In this document: positions 6,987 through 12,552 of the stretch, one piece after another | How the letters are laid out: each line of letters starts with the position of its first letter | How positions within the stretch are numbered: the first letter of the stretch is position 1 | Source: an uncultured bacterium | GTDB taxonomy: Bacteria; Pseudomonadota; Alphaproteobacteria; CAISDR01 | DNA length: 12,552 nt | Assembly: GCA_903884125.1 (NCBI GenBank) | Contig: CAISDR010000359.1 | Location: 1 to 12,552 of the forward strand | Reading direction: 5' to 3' | Notes under the pieces: model-generated | The model's input: only the letters and a program-made list of their open reading frames with translations | Databases searched by the model: none | Told to the model about the DNA's origin: nothing | Position numbers and translations under genes: made by a program

Positions 6987-7699
6987 TGTTTGGCCTTGGG
7001 CGAGGGTGTTGCCGAAACCGCCGTCGCATCAGCTGTCGGGGGCAAAGTGGAAAGCAGGTCACTTACCCGGCGGCGCATGCCCTGTGGCGTTGCGGGGTCC
7101 TGCACCAGGGTCTGCAATTCCTGAGTGGCCAGCGTATTATCCCCCTGACGCAAAGCGGCCAGCGCCAGAAATTCCCGCGCCGAATAACGAAACGGCGCGG
7201 TCGGGGTCATCAGCGGCGCAAGATCCGTCTGGGCCTCGGGCAAGGTCATTTTGTCCAGACGCGCCTGAACCGCGCGCAATGCGGCCAGATCGCGGATTTC
7301 AACAGGCGCGCTGGTGTTTTTTGCAACCTCTTCATTCAGGGCCAGCGCCTTATCATTATCGCCGATCGCCGCGTATTCGCTGGCGGCGCGCAATTGCGAC
7401 AGCACGCCATAGGCAGCAGGCGCTGTCAGCGCATTGAAAGCTATAATCGCATCTTCGTGTTTGCCCTGTGCGGCAAGATCAGACGCGATCTGGAACCGTG
7501 CCGACGCGGCAGCAGCCTTGGCCTGTTCATTCTGGCGATACAGTGTCGAGCCCGCGATGCTGAGTGAAATCAGCATGACGACGCCCAGCACATAAATGCC
7601 GTACTTGTTCCATAATGCTGCCAATTGCTCCTGTCGGACTTCATCGTCCACTTCGCGCAATAACAGTTCGGTCGGATCGATTTCTTTACTTTGGCTCAA
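6983..7699 (-). CDS. YfgM-like membrane-anchored TPR protein
   Basis: Encodes 238 residues. A cytosolic N-terminus (1-33) is followed by one transmembrane segment (about 34-54, GIYVLGVVMLISLSIAG) and a long helical periplasmic part with TPR-like helices (about 60-200). It ends in a short Pro/Ala/Thr tail. This matches the YfgM/TPR-like family that in E. coli is encoded beside bamB and der and works as a periplasmic chaperone partner of SecYEG and PpiD. Exact function in this lineage is inferred from context. I chose TTG 7699 because GGGAG (7712-7708) lies 8 nt upstream and the N-terminus becomes MSQSKEIDPTELLLREVDDE; other TTG codons upstream (7726, 7714) lack a site. It is the first gene of the operon with bamB and der. 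Confidence 0.85.
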   Translation of the reverse strand: MSQSKEIDPTELLLREVDDEVRQEQLAALWNKYGIYVLGVVMLISLSIAGSTLYRQNEQAKAAAASARFQIASDLAAQGKHEDAIIAFNALTAPAAYGVLSQLRAASEYAAIGDNDKALALNEEVAKNTSAPVEIRDLAALRAVQARLDKMTLPEAQTDLAPLMTPTAPFRYSAREFLALAALRQGDNTLATQELQTLVQDPATPQGMRRRVSDLLSTLPPTADATAVSATPSPKAKQ

Positions 7700-7707
7700 T
7701 TCCCAAA

Positions 7708-7712
7708 CTCCC
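7708..7712 (-). promoter_or_regulatory. Shine-Dalgarno sequence supporting a TTG start
   Basis: GGGAG read on the minus strand lies 8 nt before TTG 7699. It decides the start of the TPR gene in the absence of any nearby ATG; the first in-frame ATG is well inside the membrane segment. Confidence 0.6.
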
Positions 7713-7826
7713 AAGGTCGGGACCAAATGCCCCCGGCCCCGCAGCCCGTTGGGCGGCGGAATGGCGGCACCTTAACGACCCGCGCCCCGCTTTGCAATTA
7801 AGTGCACGCTGGGAATTGAAATGTTA

Positions 7827-7834
7827 AAAGTGCA
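7827..7834 (+). promoter_or_regulatory. Ada-box-like sequence
   Basis: AAAGTGCA matches the E. coli Ada box AAAGCGCA at 7 of 8 positions. A related TAAGTGCA stands 28 bases upstream (7799-7806), so AAGTGCA is repeated directly. Methylated Ada activates its own gene from such sites in E. coli. The site is about 190 bases before the ada ATG and about 58 bases before TATAAC. The assignment is inference. Confidence 0.4.
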
Positions 7835-8022
7835 AATCCGGATGTGTGTACTCACAACGCATTAATAAGAAATCAAATAAAAACAATGAGTTATAACAAT
7901 GTGGGCGCAACGGATCGCGAAATTACTGAGCAAGGGGCGGAGTTTAATGCTTTGACCGCAGGGATATTTGGTCAGGACAGGACGGCAAGACCGCCCTATC
8001 TTCGATTCCAAGGGAGCCAGAT

Positions 8023-9132
8023 ATGACCCCAGCACTTAACCAACGGCCAATGACAATATCTGCAATGCCATTTGAAAGTGATGCCCAACGCTGGGCAGCG
8101 GTACTGGCGCGTGATGCGACTGCCGATGGCCAGTTTTTCTATTCGGTCCGGACAACGGGTGTTTTCTGTCGCCCGTCCTGTGCTGCCCGGCCTGCGCTGC
8201 GCAAGAATGTGGGCTTTCATCAGACAGCCGCAGATGCAGTCGCTGCGGGTTTTCGACCATGCAAGCGGTGCAGACCGGATGGCAGATCCCCGGAAGATGT
8301 GAATGCAGACAAGATCGGACAGGCCTGCCGTATGATCGAGGACGCTGAAACACCACCCAGCCTTGAGGCGCTGGCTACGGCGCTGGGACTTAGCCCATTT
8401 CATTTTCACCGGCTGTTTAAGTCGGTGGTGGGCATAACACCAAAAGCCTATGCGGCCGCCCATCGTGCGGGCCGTCTGCGTTCAGGACTGGTACAGGATC
8501 AGACTGTCACATCAGCAATATATGAAGCCGGGTTCAATTCCTCTGGCCGGTTTTATGAAAACGCAAATGCCATACTGGGCATGACGCCAAATGCTTTCCG
8601 CAAGGGCGGAGTGAACATCGCGATCAAGGTCACAACAGCATCCTGCGCCCATGGGCTGGTATTGGTTGGTGCCACTGATAAAGGGATCTGTTCGATCCTT
8701 CTGGGCGAAGACCGCGACATGCTGATAGCGGATTTTGTCAGACGCTTTCCAAAAGCGCAGGTGATCGCAGGTGACGAAAACTTCAACGCCGTGGTTGCTG
8801 AAATTATCCGCTTTATCGAAGCGCCTAAACGCAGCCTTAACCTGCCGCTGGATGTGCAGGGTACCGCCTTTCAGCAGCGCGTATGGCAGGCATTGCGCGC
8901 AATTCCCATCGGTCAGACACGCAGCTATGCGCAAGTTGCCGAAAGCATGGGCGCCCCAAAATCCGCCCGCGCGGTCGCGGCAGCCTGCGCATCCAATCCG
9001 ATTGCCGTGGCAATTCCCTGTCACCGGGTTGTGCGCGGTGACGGCAGCCTGTCAGGCTATCGCTGGGGGATTGAGCGCAAGCGCAGACTGCTGTCAGACG
9101 AAGGCGCGCCCGTGAACAAGTTGAAGGATTGA
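8023..9132 (+). CDS. ada: Ada: methylphosphotriester/O6-methylguanine methyltransferase and activator
   Basis: Encodes 369 residues, slightly longer than E. coli Ada (354) because of about 11 extra N-terminal residues. The start is supported by AGGGAG 6 nt upstream. Three domains are complete. The N-terminal zinc domain has Cys49 and Cys53 (VFCRPSC) and Cys80 and Cys83 (RPCKRC); Cys49 corresponds to the Cys that takes methyl groups from phosphotriesters and switches Ada on. An AraC-type DNA-binding domain spans about 96-195 (SLEALATALGLSPFHFHRLF, then the GFNSSGRFY second motif). The C-terminal suicide methyltransferase has IPCHRVV with acceptor Cys333, preceded by RAVAAACASNP. Ada thus repairs methylated DNA and activates its regulon. 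The HAD dehalogenase starts 2 nt after its stop and is presumably co-expressed. Confidence 0.97.
   Translation: MTPALNQRPMTISAMPFESDAQRWAAVLARDATADGQFFYSVRTTGVFCRPSCAARPALRKNVGFHQTAADAVAAGFRPCKRCRPDGRSPEDVNADKIGQACRMIEDAETPPSLEALATALGLSPFHFHRLFKSVVGITPKAYAAAHRAGRLRSGLVQDQTVTSAIYEAGFNSSGRFYENANAILGMTPNAFRKGGVNIAIKVTTASCAHGLVLVGATDKGICSILLGEDRDMLIADFVRRFPKAQVIAGDENFNAVVAEIIRFIEAPKRSLNLPLDVQGTAFQQRVWQALRAIPIGQTRSYAQVAESMGAPKSARAVAAACASNPIAVAIPCHRVVRGDGSLSGYRWGIERKRRLLSDEGAPVNKLKD
9123..9128 (+). promoter_or_regulatory. Shine-Dalgarno sequence of the dehalogenase inside the end of ada
   Basis: GAAGGA lies 6 nt before ATG 9135. It rules against the in-frame TTG at 9129, which directly abuts this site. 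The site lies within the last codons of ada, so the two reading frames are tightly coupled. Confidence 0.65.
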
Positions 9133-9134
9133 AA

Positions 9135-9830
9135 ATGGATCAAGCGCTGCCGGTCAAAGTCATAATTTTCGATGCTTATGGCACCTTGTTCGACGTCTAT
9201 TCGATCAGTCAGGTTGCGGAAGAAATCTTCCCGGGCCATGGCGAGCGACTGGCGGAACTCTGGCGCGACCGGCAGATTGACTATACCCGCATTCGAACGC
9301 TGTCTGATCAATACCGTGACTTCTGGCTGATAACGGTGGATGCGCTGAACTATGCATGTGCCCGGCTGGGTCTGGACCTGAATGATGATCGCCGTGCGCA
9401 ATTGCTGGATCAGTATGGGCGACTGAGCGCATTTCCGGAAAATATTCAAACCCTTCAAACCCTGCGCGCGCGGGGGTTCAGACTGGGCATTCTGACCAAT
9501 GGCAACAGGACAATGATCGATCAGAATATTCAATCCGCACAAATGACCGGTCTGTTTGATCACGTGCAGAGTGTGGAAAAAGTCGGCAAATTTAAAACCG
9601 CACCACAGGCTTATCAACTGGGACCGGATGCTTTTGATCTGCCATCGGCGAATATCCTTTTTGTATCATCAAACAATTGGGATATCTGCGGTGCGGGCTG
9701 GTTTGGCTATCACACCTTCTGGGTGAACCGCGCCAGCCTGCCCCCCGAACAGTTGGGCATCGGCCCTAATGGACAGGGGGCAGATCTGACTTCGGTGGTG
9801 AGCTATCTGGACGCTCTGCGGACAGACTAG
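9135..9830 (+). CDS. Haloacid dehalogenase, type II (HAD superfamily)
   Basis: Encodes 231 residues, the normal size for L-2-haloacid dehalogenases, which hydrolyse 2-haloalkanoates to 2-hydroxyalkanoates in the cytosol through an aspartyl-ester intermediate. Compared with L-DEX of Pseudomonas sp. YL (from memory, catalytic set Asp10, Thr14, Arg41, Ser118, Lys151, Tyr157, Ser175, Asn177, Asp180), all positions are found with an offset of +3. They are Asp13 and Thr17 in DAYGTLFD, Arg44 in LWRDRQ, Lys154 and Tyr160 in KFKTAPQAY, and Ser178, Asn180 and Asp183 in VSSNNWD. The one change is Thr121 for Ser118 (LTNGN). Activity as a dehalogenase is likely but not proven; some relatives act on other substrates. 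It is the second gene of the unit with ada. Its stop TAG overlaps that of the convergent SDR in CTAG. Confidence 0.9.
   Translation: MDQALPVKVIIFDAYGTLFDVYSISQVAEEIFPGHGERLAELWRDRQIDYTRIRTLSDQYRDFWLITVDALNYACARLGLDLNDDRRAQLLDQYGRLSAFPENIQTLQTLRARGFRLGILTNGNRTMIDQNIQSAQMTGLFDHVQSVEKVGKFKTAPQAYQLGPDAFDLPSANILFVSSNNWDICGAGWFGYHTFWVNRASLPPEQLGIGPNGQGADLTSVVSYLDALRTD
9827..9830. other. Shared CTAG stop palindrome of two convergent genes
   Basis: The palindrome CTAG supplies TAG for the rightward dehalogenase (9828-9830) and TAG for the leftward SDR (9829-9827). The genes overlap by 4 nt and leave no space for an intergenic terminator. Confidence 0.95.
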
Positions 9831-10777
9831 ATTCGCCAGTTGGTCTTTGCCAGAACCGCTTGATAAAATTCCGGGGTATAGGCCTGTTCGGGTGTGGCGC
9901 GTACATGTTCGTCCAGATAATGCGCATCATCGCCGACCAGTATCCGCCAGCGTTCCGCCCTGACACCGTCCAGCATGACCTTTGCAGCGGCGGCCGCAGT
10001 CATGGGCGCATTGTCGCGGAAATTGATCGCCTGGGCATCGGCCAGCTGGTCGATCTGCTCGTCGGTCAGGGCGGACGCATCCATTCCCTGGGCTGCCATC
10101 ATCTTGCGTATGGCCAGCGTGTCATTACCGGCTGAAACCGAGCTTTGAATTTTGCGTGAATTGGAGACGATTTCGGTGCCGATGTGACCCGGCATCACCA
10201 CCGAACATTTCACATGCGGCGCGTTTTGCGCCAGATCGTTCATCAGTGCTTCGGTAAAACCCTTGACCGCAAATTTGGCAGCACTATAAGCGGTGTGTGG
10301 CCGTCCCGGCCCGACCGAGGCCCAGAATCCATTCACGCTGCTTGTATTGATGATATGCGCTTCGGACGCATTCATCAGCAGCGGCAGAAATGCGCGGGTC
10401 GAATAATAGACCCCAAACCAGCATACGGCAAAAGTCTTGTCCCACTGTTTCCGATCACCATCGACAATGCTGCCACCACCGGCAATGCCTGCATTGTTAA
10501 ACAGTAGGTGAATCCGGTCAGTATCCAGATCGCGCTTAACCGCTTCTACGAAGCCCAGAATCTGTTCTTCGATTGAGACGTCGGCCTGATAGGTGGCAAC
10601 CCGCGTCCCCTGCGGGGCATTATCCGAACAAAGACGTTTGGTCTGCGCCATGGCATCGACGGATACGTCGCAGATGGCGACATTGCATCCTTCGGCAACA
10701 AGCTGGATAGCCAGTTCGCGCCCCATGCCTGTACCACCGCCCGTTATGACTGCGGTCTTGCCAGCAAAATCTTTCAT
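9827..10777 (-). CDS. Short-chain dehydrogenase/reductase, long C-terminal extension
   Basis: Encodes 316 residues, longer than the usual ~250 for classical SDRs. ATG 10777 has a strong GGAGG (10790-10786) 8 nt upstream. The cofactor motif GGGTGMG is at 13-19; Asp37 after the second strand (AICDVS) suggests NAD(H). NNAG is at 94-97, and the active site is Ser147 (TSSVNG), Tyr164 and Lys168 (YSAAK). The ~120 residues after the catalytic part form an extra helical region (SRKIQSSVSAGNDTLAIRKM, 207-226) and end with the PEFYQAVLAKTNW type of tail seen in a group of uncharacterised SDRs. The substrate cannot be told. It lies 68 nt downstream of the phospholipid methyltransferase on the same strand and is likely its operon partner. 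Confidence 0.92.
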   Translation of the reverse strand: MKDFAGKTAVITGGGTGMGRELAIQLVAEGCNVAICDVSVDAMAQTKRLCSDNAPQGTRVATYQADVSIEEQILGFVEAVKRDLDTDRIHLLFNNAGIAGGGSIVDGDRKQWDKTFAVCWFGVYYSTRAFLPLLMNASEAHIINTSSVNGFWASVGPGRPHTAYSAAKFAVKGFTEALMNDLAQNAPHVKCSVVMPGHIGTEIVSNSRKIQSSVSAGNDTLAIRKMMAAQGMDASALTDEQIDQLADAQAINFRDNAPMTAAAAAKVMLDGVRAERWRILVGDDAHYLDEHVRATPEQAYTPEFYQAVLAKTNWRI

Positions 10778-10845
10778 TGAATTTTCCTCCCGATTTCCGC
10801 GCAGCCTCGCCGAAAACGCGGGCAAGTGCAATCGCCGATACCGGT

Positions 10846-11433
10846 CTAAATGCGCCGGAGCGTGAAAACCCGTGCCGGGGGGAAATTCAGCATGGCCTTG
10901 CCCATACACAGAGCGTTGAGCCGCAGCCGCCCCAATAGCTGCGGCGAAAGTGGTACCTGCAGGCCATAAGTGAAAAACGTGAACGCACCACCGGCCCCAC
11001 CTTCAGGGCACATCAGATCGAAACTGGTCGCCAGCACCTGCTCGACAAGATCATCCGGCAGCGACAGGAACGGCAGGCTGGATATGACAGCGCCAATGGG
11101 ACCTGCAGCCGGATCATTGCCGGGGGGAACAAGCGCGCCAATAGCCTGGGCCGGGGCGTTGACCACATTCACGCCGGGAAATCGCCTGCGAAGATGTTCG
11201 GCAAATGACGGGTTCAGTTCCACGACTGTCAGATTGGGTGGCTCGACACCTTTGGCGATTAGTTGCGCCGTGATTGACCCGGTGCCAGCACCAAGTTCAA
11301 TTATCCGGCCAGTGAACGGCCCTATGCCCGACGTCATCAACTGACATAGCATGCGGCCGGATGGAAATATGGCCCCGGTTTTAAGAGGTGACCGGGCCCA
11401 TTCTCTGGCAAATCTCAAAGATTGATTTCGCAC
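10846..11433 (-). CDS. PmtA-like phospholipid N-methyltransferase
   Basis: Encodes 195 residues of a class I SAM-dependent methyltransferase. The N-terminus FAREWARSPLKTGAIFPSGR (8-27) is typical of PmtA-type enzymes, which methylate phosphatidylethanolamine towards phosphatidylcholine at the membrane surface. SAM motif I is ELGAGTGSIT (46-55), the acidic loop is VVELNP (70-75) and the active-site region resembles SSLPFLSLP (118-126). The end PPARVFTLRR (185-194) again resembles PmtA. Some relatives are only annotated as rRNA-adenine-dimethylase-like, so the substrate is inferred. GTG 11433 is the start: AAGGA (11444-11440) lies 6 nt upstream and the conserved N-terminus begins only a few residues in. 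A good promoter lies about 50-75 nt upstream. The SDR follows 68 nt downstream. Confidence 0.85.
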   Translation of the reverse strand: MRNQSLRFAREWARSPLKTGAIFPSGRMLCQLMTSGIGPFTGRIIELGAGTGSITAQLIAKGVEPPNLTVVELNPSFAEHLRRRFPGVNVVNAPAQAIGALVPPGNDPAAGPIGAVISSLPFLSLPDDLVEQVLATSFDLMCPEGGAGGAFTFFTYGLQVPLSPQLLGRLRLNALCMGKAMLNFPPARVFTLRRI

Positions 11434-11465
11434 TAAGTATCCTTAAACAACCTGCATACCCCACA

Positions 11466-11492
11466 ATGTCTATGCCGTTATTAGATAGACAT
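11466..11492. repeat. Perfect inverted repeat over the -10 region
   Basis: ATGTCTAT (11466-11473) and ATAGACAT (11485-11492) are exact reverse complements around 11 bases. The repeat covers the -10 hexamer and predicted start of the methyltransferase promoter, the place expected for a repressor operator. Confidence 0.5.
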
Positions 11493-11507
11493 GCGGCCAG
11501 ATGTCAA
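11480..11507 (-). promoter_or_regulatory. Sigma70-like promoter for the phospholipid methyltransferase
   Basis: On the minus strand TTGACA (11507-11502) is followed after 16 bases by TCTAAT (11485-11480). This gives 6/6 and 5/6 matches to the consensus hexamers. Transcription would start near 11473, about 40 nt before the GTG. It is the best promoter match I found in the window. Confidence 0.6.
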
Positions 11508-11517
11508 ATTTTTGACA
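11502..11517. repeat. Near-palindrome containing TTGACA on both strands
   Basis: TGTCAAA (11502-11508) and TTTGACA (11511-11517) are exact reverse complements around TT. Each arm carries a perfect TTGACA -35 hexamer, one per strand. The minus one belongs to the methyltransferase promoter. The plus one (11512-11517) points to the membrane-protein gene but lacks a convincing -10 at 15-19 bases. Confidence 0.5.
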
Positions 11518-11550
11518 AAAAAGGCATAGATTGGCAGATCGGCCCAAAGC

Positions 11551-11571
11551 CAATTACCCGCGAGGTAATTG
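11551..11571. repeat. Perfect 8-base inverted repeat upstream of the membrane-protein gene
   Basis: CAATTACC (11551-11558) and GGTAATTG (11564-11571) are exact reverse complements around CGCGA. The repeat stands 54 bases before the ATG of the rightward gene. With no T-run it is more likely a protein-binding site or a 5'-UTR hairpin than a terminator. Confidence 0.5.
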
Positions 11572-11624
11572 CGGATGGCGGACCCCGATCACATGTTAGG
11601 CACATCGGATAAAAGGATGCAGCC

Positions 11625-12059
11625 ATGACCCAAAGCTTTCAAAAATTCTGGCTCCGGATCACAGCCATTGTGGTGGGGTCATTCGGGCCGGTATTTTTCC
11701 TGGGCACCATGCCCCAGACGATGGAGCCCGCGCGGCTGACACTTGACCTCTTAAGCTGGCCGGTGGACGGGGCAACCACGTGGCAATCCCCGGACACGCG
11801 GTTTCTGTCGGCCCTTACGGGCGGCTTTCTGACCGGCTGGGGGGTGATGATCTGGTGCCTGTCGCAATGGGTCTATGATCTGGCCCCGGAACCTGTCCGA
11901 AAAACTGTGGTCGTCGGCATTCTGGCGTGGTTCATTCTGGACAGCGCAGGCTCGATTGCATCAGGCAACGCATCAAATGCCGTCTTCAATATTGCCGTGC
12001 TGTTATTGGCTGTGGGGCCATTATGGCGACCGGCGCAAATGCCAGATCACTACATTTAA
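11625..12059 (+). CDS. Four-helix integral membrane protein of unknown function
   Basis: Encodes 144 residues. The ATG is supported by AAAAGGA (11611-11617) 7 nt upstream. Four hydrophobic segments are visible at about 9-29, 60-84, 92-110 and 115-132, so both ends may face the same side. I do not recognise a named family, though the loop QTMEPARLTLDLLSWPVDG (31-49) and DTRFLSALTGGFLTGWGVMIW (57-77) look like conserved motifs rather than random hydrophobic sequence. The third and fourth helices carry polar, small residues: Asp106, Ser107, Gly109, Ser110, Ser113, Gly114, Asn115, Asn118 and Asn122. These could line a binding site or pore. It is divergent from the PmtA-like gene with a shared control region and convergent with guaA. 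Function not assigned. Confidence 0.8.
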   Translation: MTQSFQKFWLRITAIVVGSFGPVFFLGTMPQTMEPARLTLDLLSWPVDGATTWQSPDTRFLSALTGGFLTGWGVMIWCLSQWVYDLAPEPVRKTVVVGILAWFILDSAGSIASGNASNAVFNIAVLLLAVGPLWRPAQMPDHYI

Positions 12060-12110
12060 TGTCGGGACATGGGTTAGGCCGATACAAACGCACAGGTCTC
12101 CGCCGCTACC

Positions 12111-12552
12111 CTATTCCCATTCAATGGTGCCGGGTGGTTTGGATGTCACGTCATAGACAACACGATTGATGCCTTTGACTTCATTGATCAGCCGGGTGGC
12201 GGTTGAGGCCAGAAATGCATGTTCGAACGGATAGCTTTCAGCGGTCATGCCATCCAGTGATGTGACAGCGCGCAGGGCCAGAACGTGATCATATGTTCGG
12301 CCATCGCCCATCACGCCGACCGTGCGCACGGGTAACAATACAGCGAATGCCTGCCATATTTTATCGTACAGGCCGTGGCGGCGGATTTCTTCCAGGTAGA
12401 TGGCATCGGCCTTGCGCAGGATGTCGAGCTTTTCCGGCGTAATCCCGCCGGGCAATCTTATCGCAAGGCCGGGGCCGGGAAAGGGATGACGGCCCACAAA
12501 CCGGTCCGGCAGGCCCAGTTCCCGGCCCAGCACACGCACTTCGTCCTTGAAC
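12111..12552 (-). CDS. guaA: GMP synthase (glutamine-hydrolysing), C-terminal part
   Basis: The N-terminal amidotransferase and most of the ATP-pyrophosphatase domain lie beyond the window; the last 146 residues are present, ending in TAG (12113-12111). GuaA converts XMP to GMP with ATP and glutamine. The visible part includes FKDEVRVLGRELGLP, the strongly conserved RHPFPGPGLAIR, then the C-terminal dimerisation domain with AVLLPVRTVGVMGDGRTYD and the canonical end SKPPGTIEWE. These leave no doubt about identity. Nothing is broken in the visible part. The 51 bases between it and the convergent membrane-protein gene show no clear terminator. Confidence 0.97.
   Translation of the reverse strand, partial: FKDEVRVLGRELGLPDRFVGRHPFPGPGLAIRLPGGITPEKLDILRKADAIYLEEIRRHGLYDKIWQAFAVLLPVRTVGVMGDGRTYDHVLALRAVTSLDGMTAESYPFEHAFLASTATRLINEVKGINRVVYDVTSKPPGTIEWE

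Larger units (their letters stand above)
7700..8022. promoter_or_regulatory. Divergent control region between the TPR-bamB-der operon and ada
   Basis: About 320 bases. The half near the TPR gene is GC rich (7725-7790). The middle (7796-7900) is AT rich and holds two Ada-box-like sequences and a TATAAC hexamer (7892-7897) that could be the -10 of a rightward promoter; I see no good -35 partner. TTGACC (7952-7957) resembles a -35 but has no -10 at a proper distance. AGGGAG (8011-8016) is the ada ribosome site. A 46-codon frame (ATG 7886, ending as ATGA over the ada start) lacks a ribosome site and has codons unlike the neighbours, so I do not call it a gene. Confidence 0.5.

Noticed and set aside
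7844..8026. 60-codon frame (46 from ATG 7886) ending as ATGA over the ada start
   Set aside because: No ribosome site before GTG 7844 or ATG 7886, codon choice (ATA, AGG, AGA, CGA) unlike neighbouring genes, and no recognisable motif. The overlap with ada is probably chance, although a leader peptide cannot be excluded.
10778..10909. Upstream extension of the leftward SDR to 10909
   Set aside because: The added residues precede the cofactor-binding strand without family similarity, overlap the methyltransferase gene, and are contradicted by the strong GGAGG before ATG 10777.
11388..11612. 74-codon rightward frame across the methyltransferase start and the divergent gap
   Set aside because: It overlaps the methyltransferase N-terminus in antisense and the promoter region, has no ribosome site, and shows no motif.
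1..12552. CRISPR array, tRNA/rRNA genes, prophage or insertion sequence
   Set aside because: No regularly spaced repeats, cloverleaf-like sequences, transposase or integrase motifs, or long terminal repeats were seen on either strand.

Overview
The window reads as an ordinary stretch of an alphaproteobacterial chromosome, moderately GC rich by eye. The lineage is inferred from gene content and order: radA-cvpA-purF-SDR on one strand, a TPR/YfgM-like gene-bamB-der on the other, a PmtA-type phospholipid N-methyltransferase, and an iron-sulfur PurF with a cleaved propeptide. I cannot name genus or species. No rRNA, tRNA, IS element, CRISPR array or phage gene was seen.

Layout. 1-350 is the end of radA, followed by cvpA (366-1100), purF (1164-2627) and a short-chain dehydrogenase (SDR) whose ATG overlaps the purF stop. 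This is a purine-biosynthesis/housekeeping block transcribed rightward. About 300 bases without a recognised gene follow; they hold one possible 35-codon membrane peptide and an operator-like repeat. A complete HigB/HigA-type toxin-antitoxin pair (3637-4206) comes next and is the only clearly accessory module. It meets the leftward der gene tail to tail. der, bamB and a TPR membrane protein (7699-4244) form a tight leftward operon for ribosome assembly and envelope biogenesis.

The second half begins with a divergent ~320-base regulatory gap that contains Ada-box-like sequences. It is followed by ada and, only 2 nt after its stop, a type II haloacid dehalogenase (8023-9830). This could be a two-gene unit for handling alkylating or halogenated electrophiles. 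The dehalogenase and a leftward SDR share a CTAG palindrome as their stop region. The SDR lies behind a PmtA-like methyltransferase in a leftward pair (11433-9827). That pair is divergent from a four-helix membrane protein of unknown function (11625-12059). The ~190-base gap between them is rich in palindromes and has a good sigma70-like promoter for the methyltransferase. The window ends in the C-terminal part of guaA (GMP synthase).

Nothing here is a clearly new multi-gene system. The items most worth a second look are the palindrome-loaded methyltransferase/membrane-protein control region, the ada-dehalogenase pair, the Ada-box-like sites, the possible leaderless higB with an operator overlapping its promoter, the unknown membrane protein, and the Asp at +2 of the BamB lipobox.
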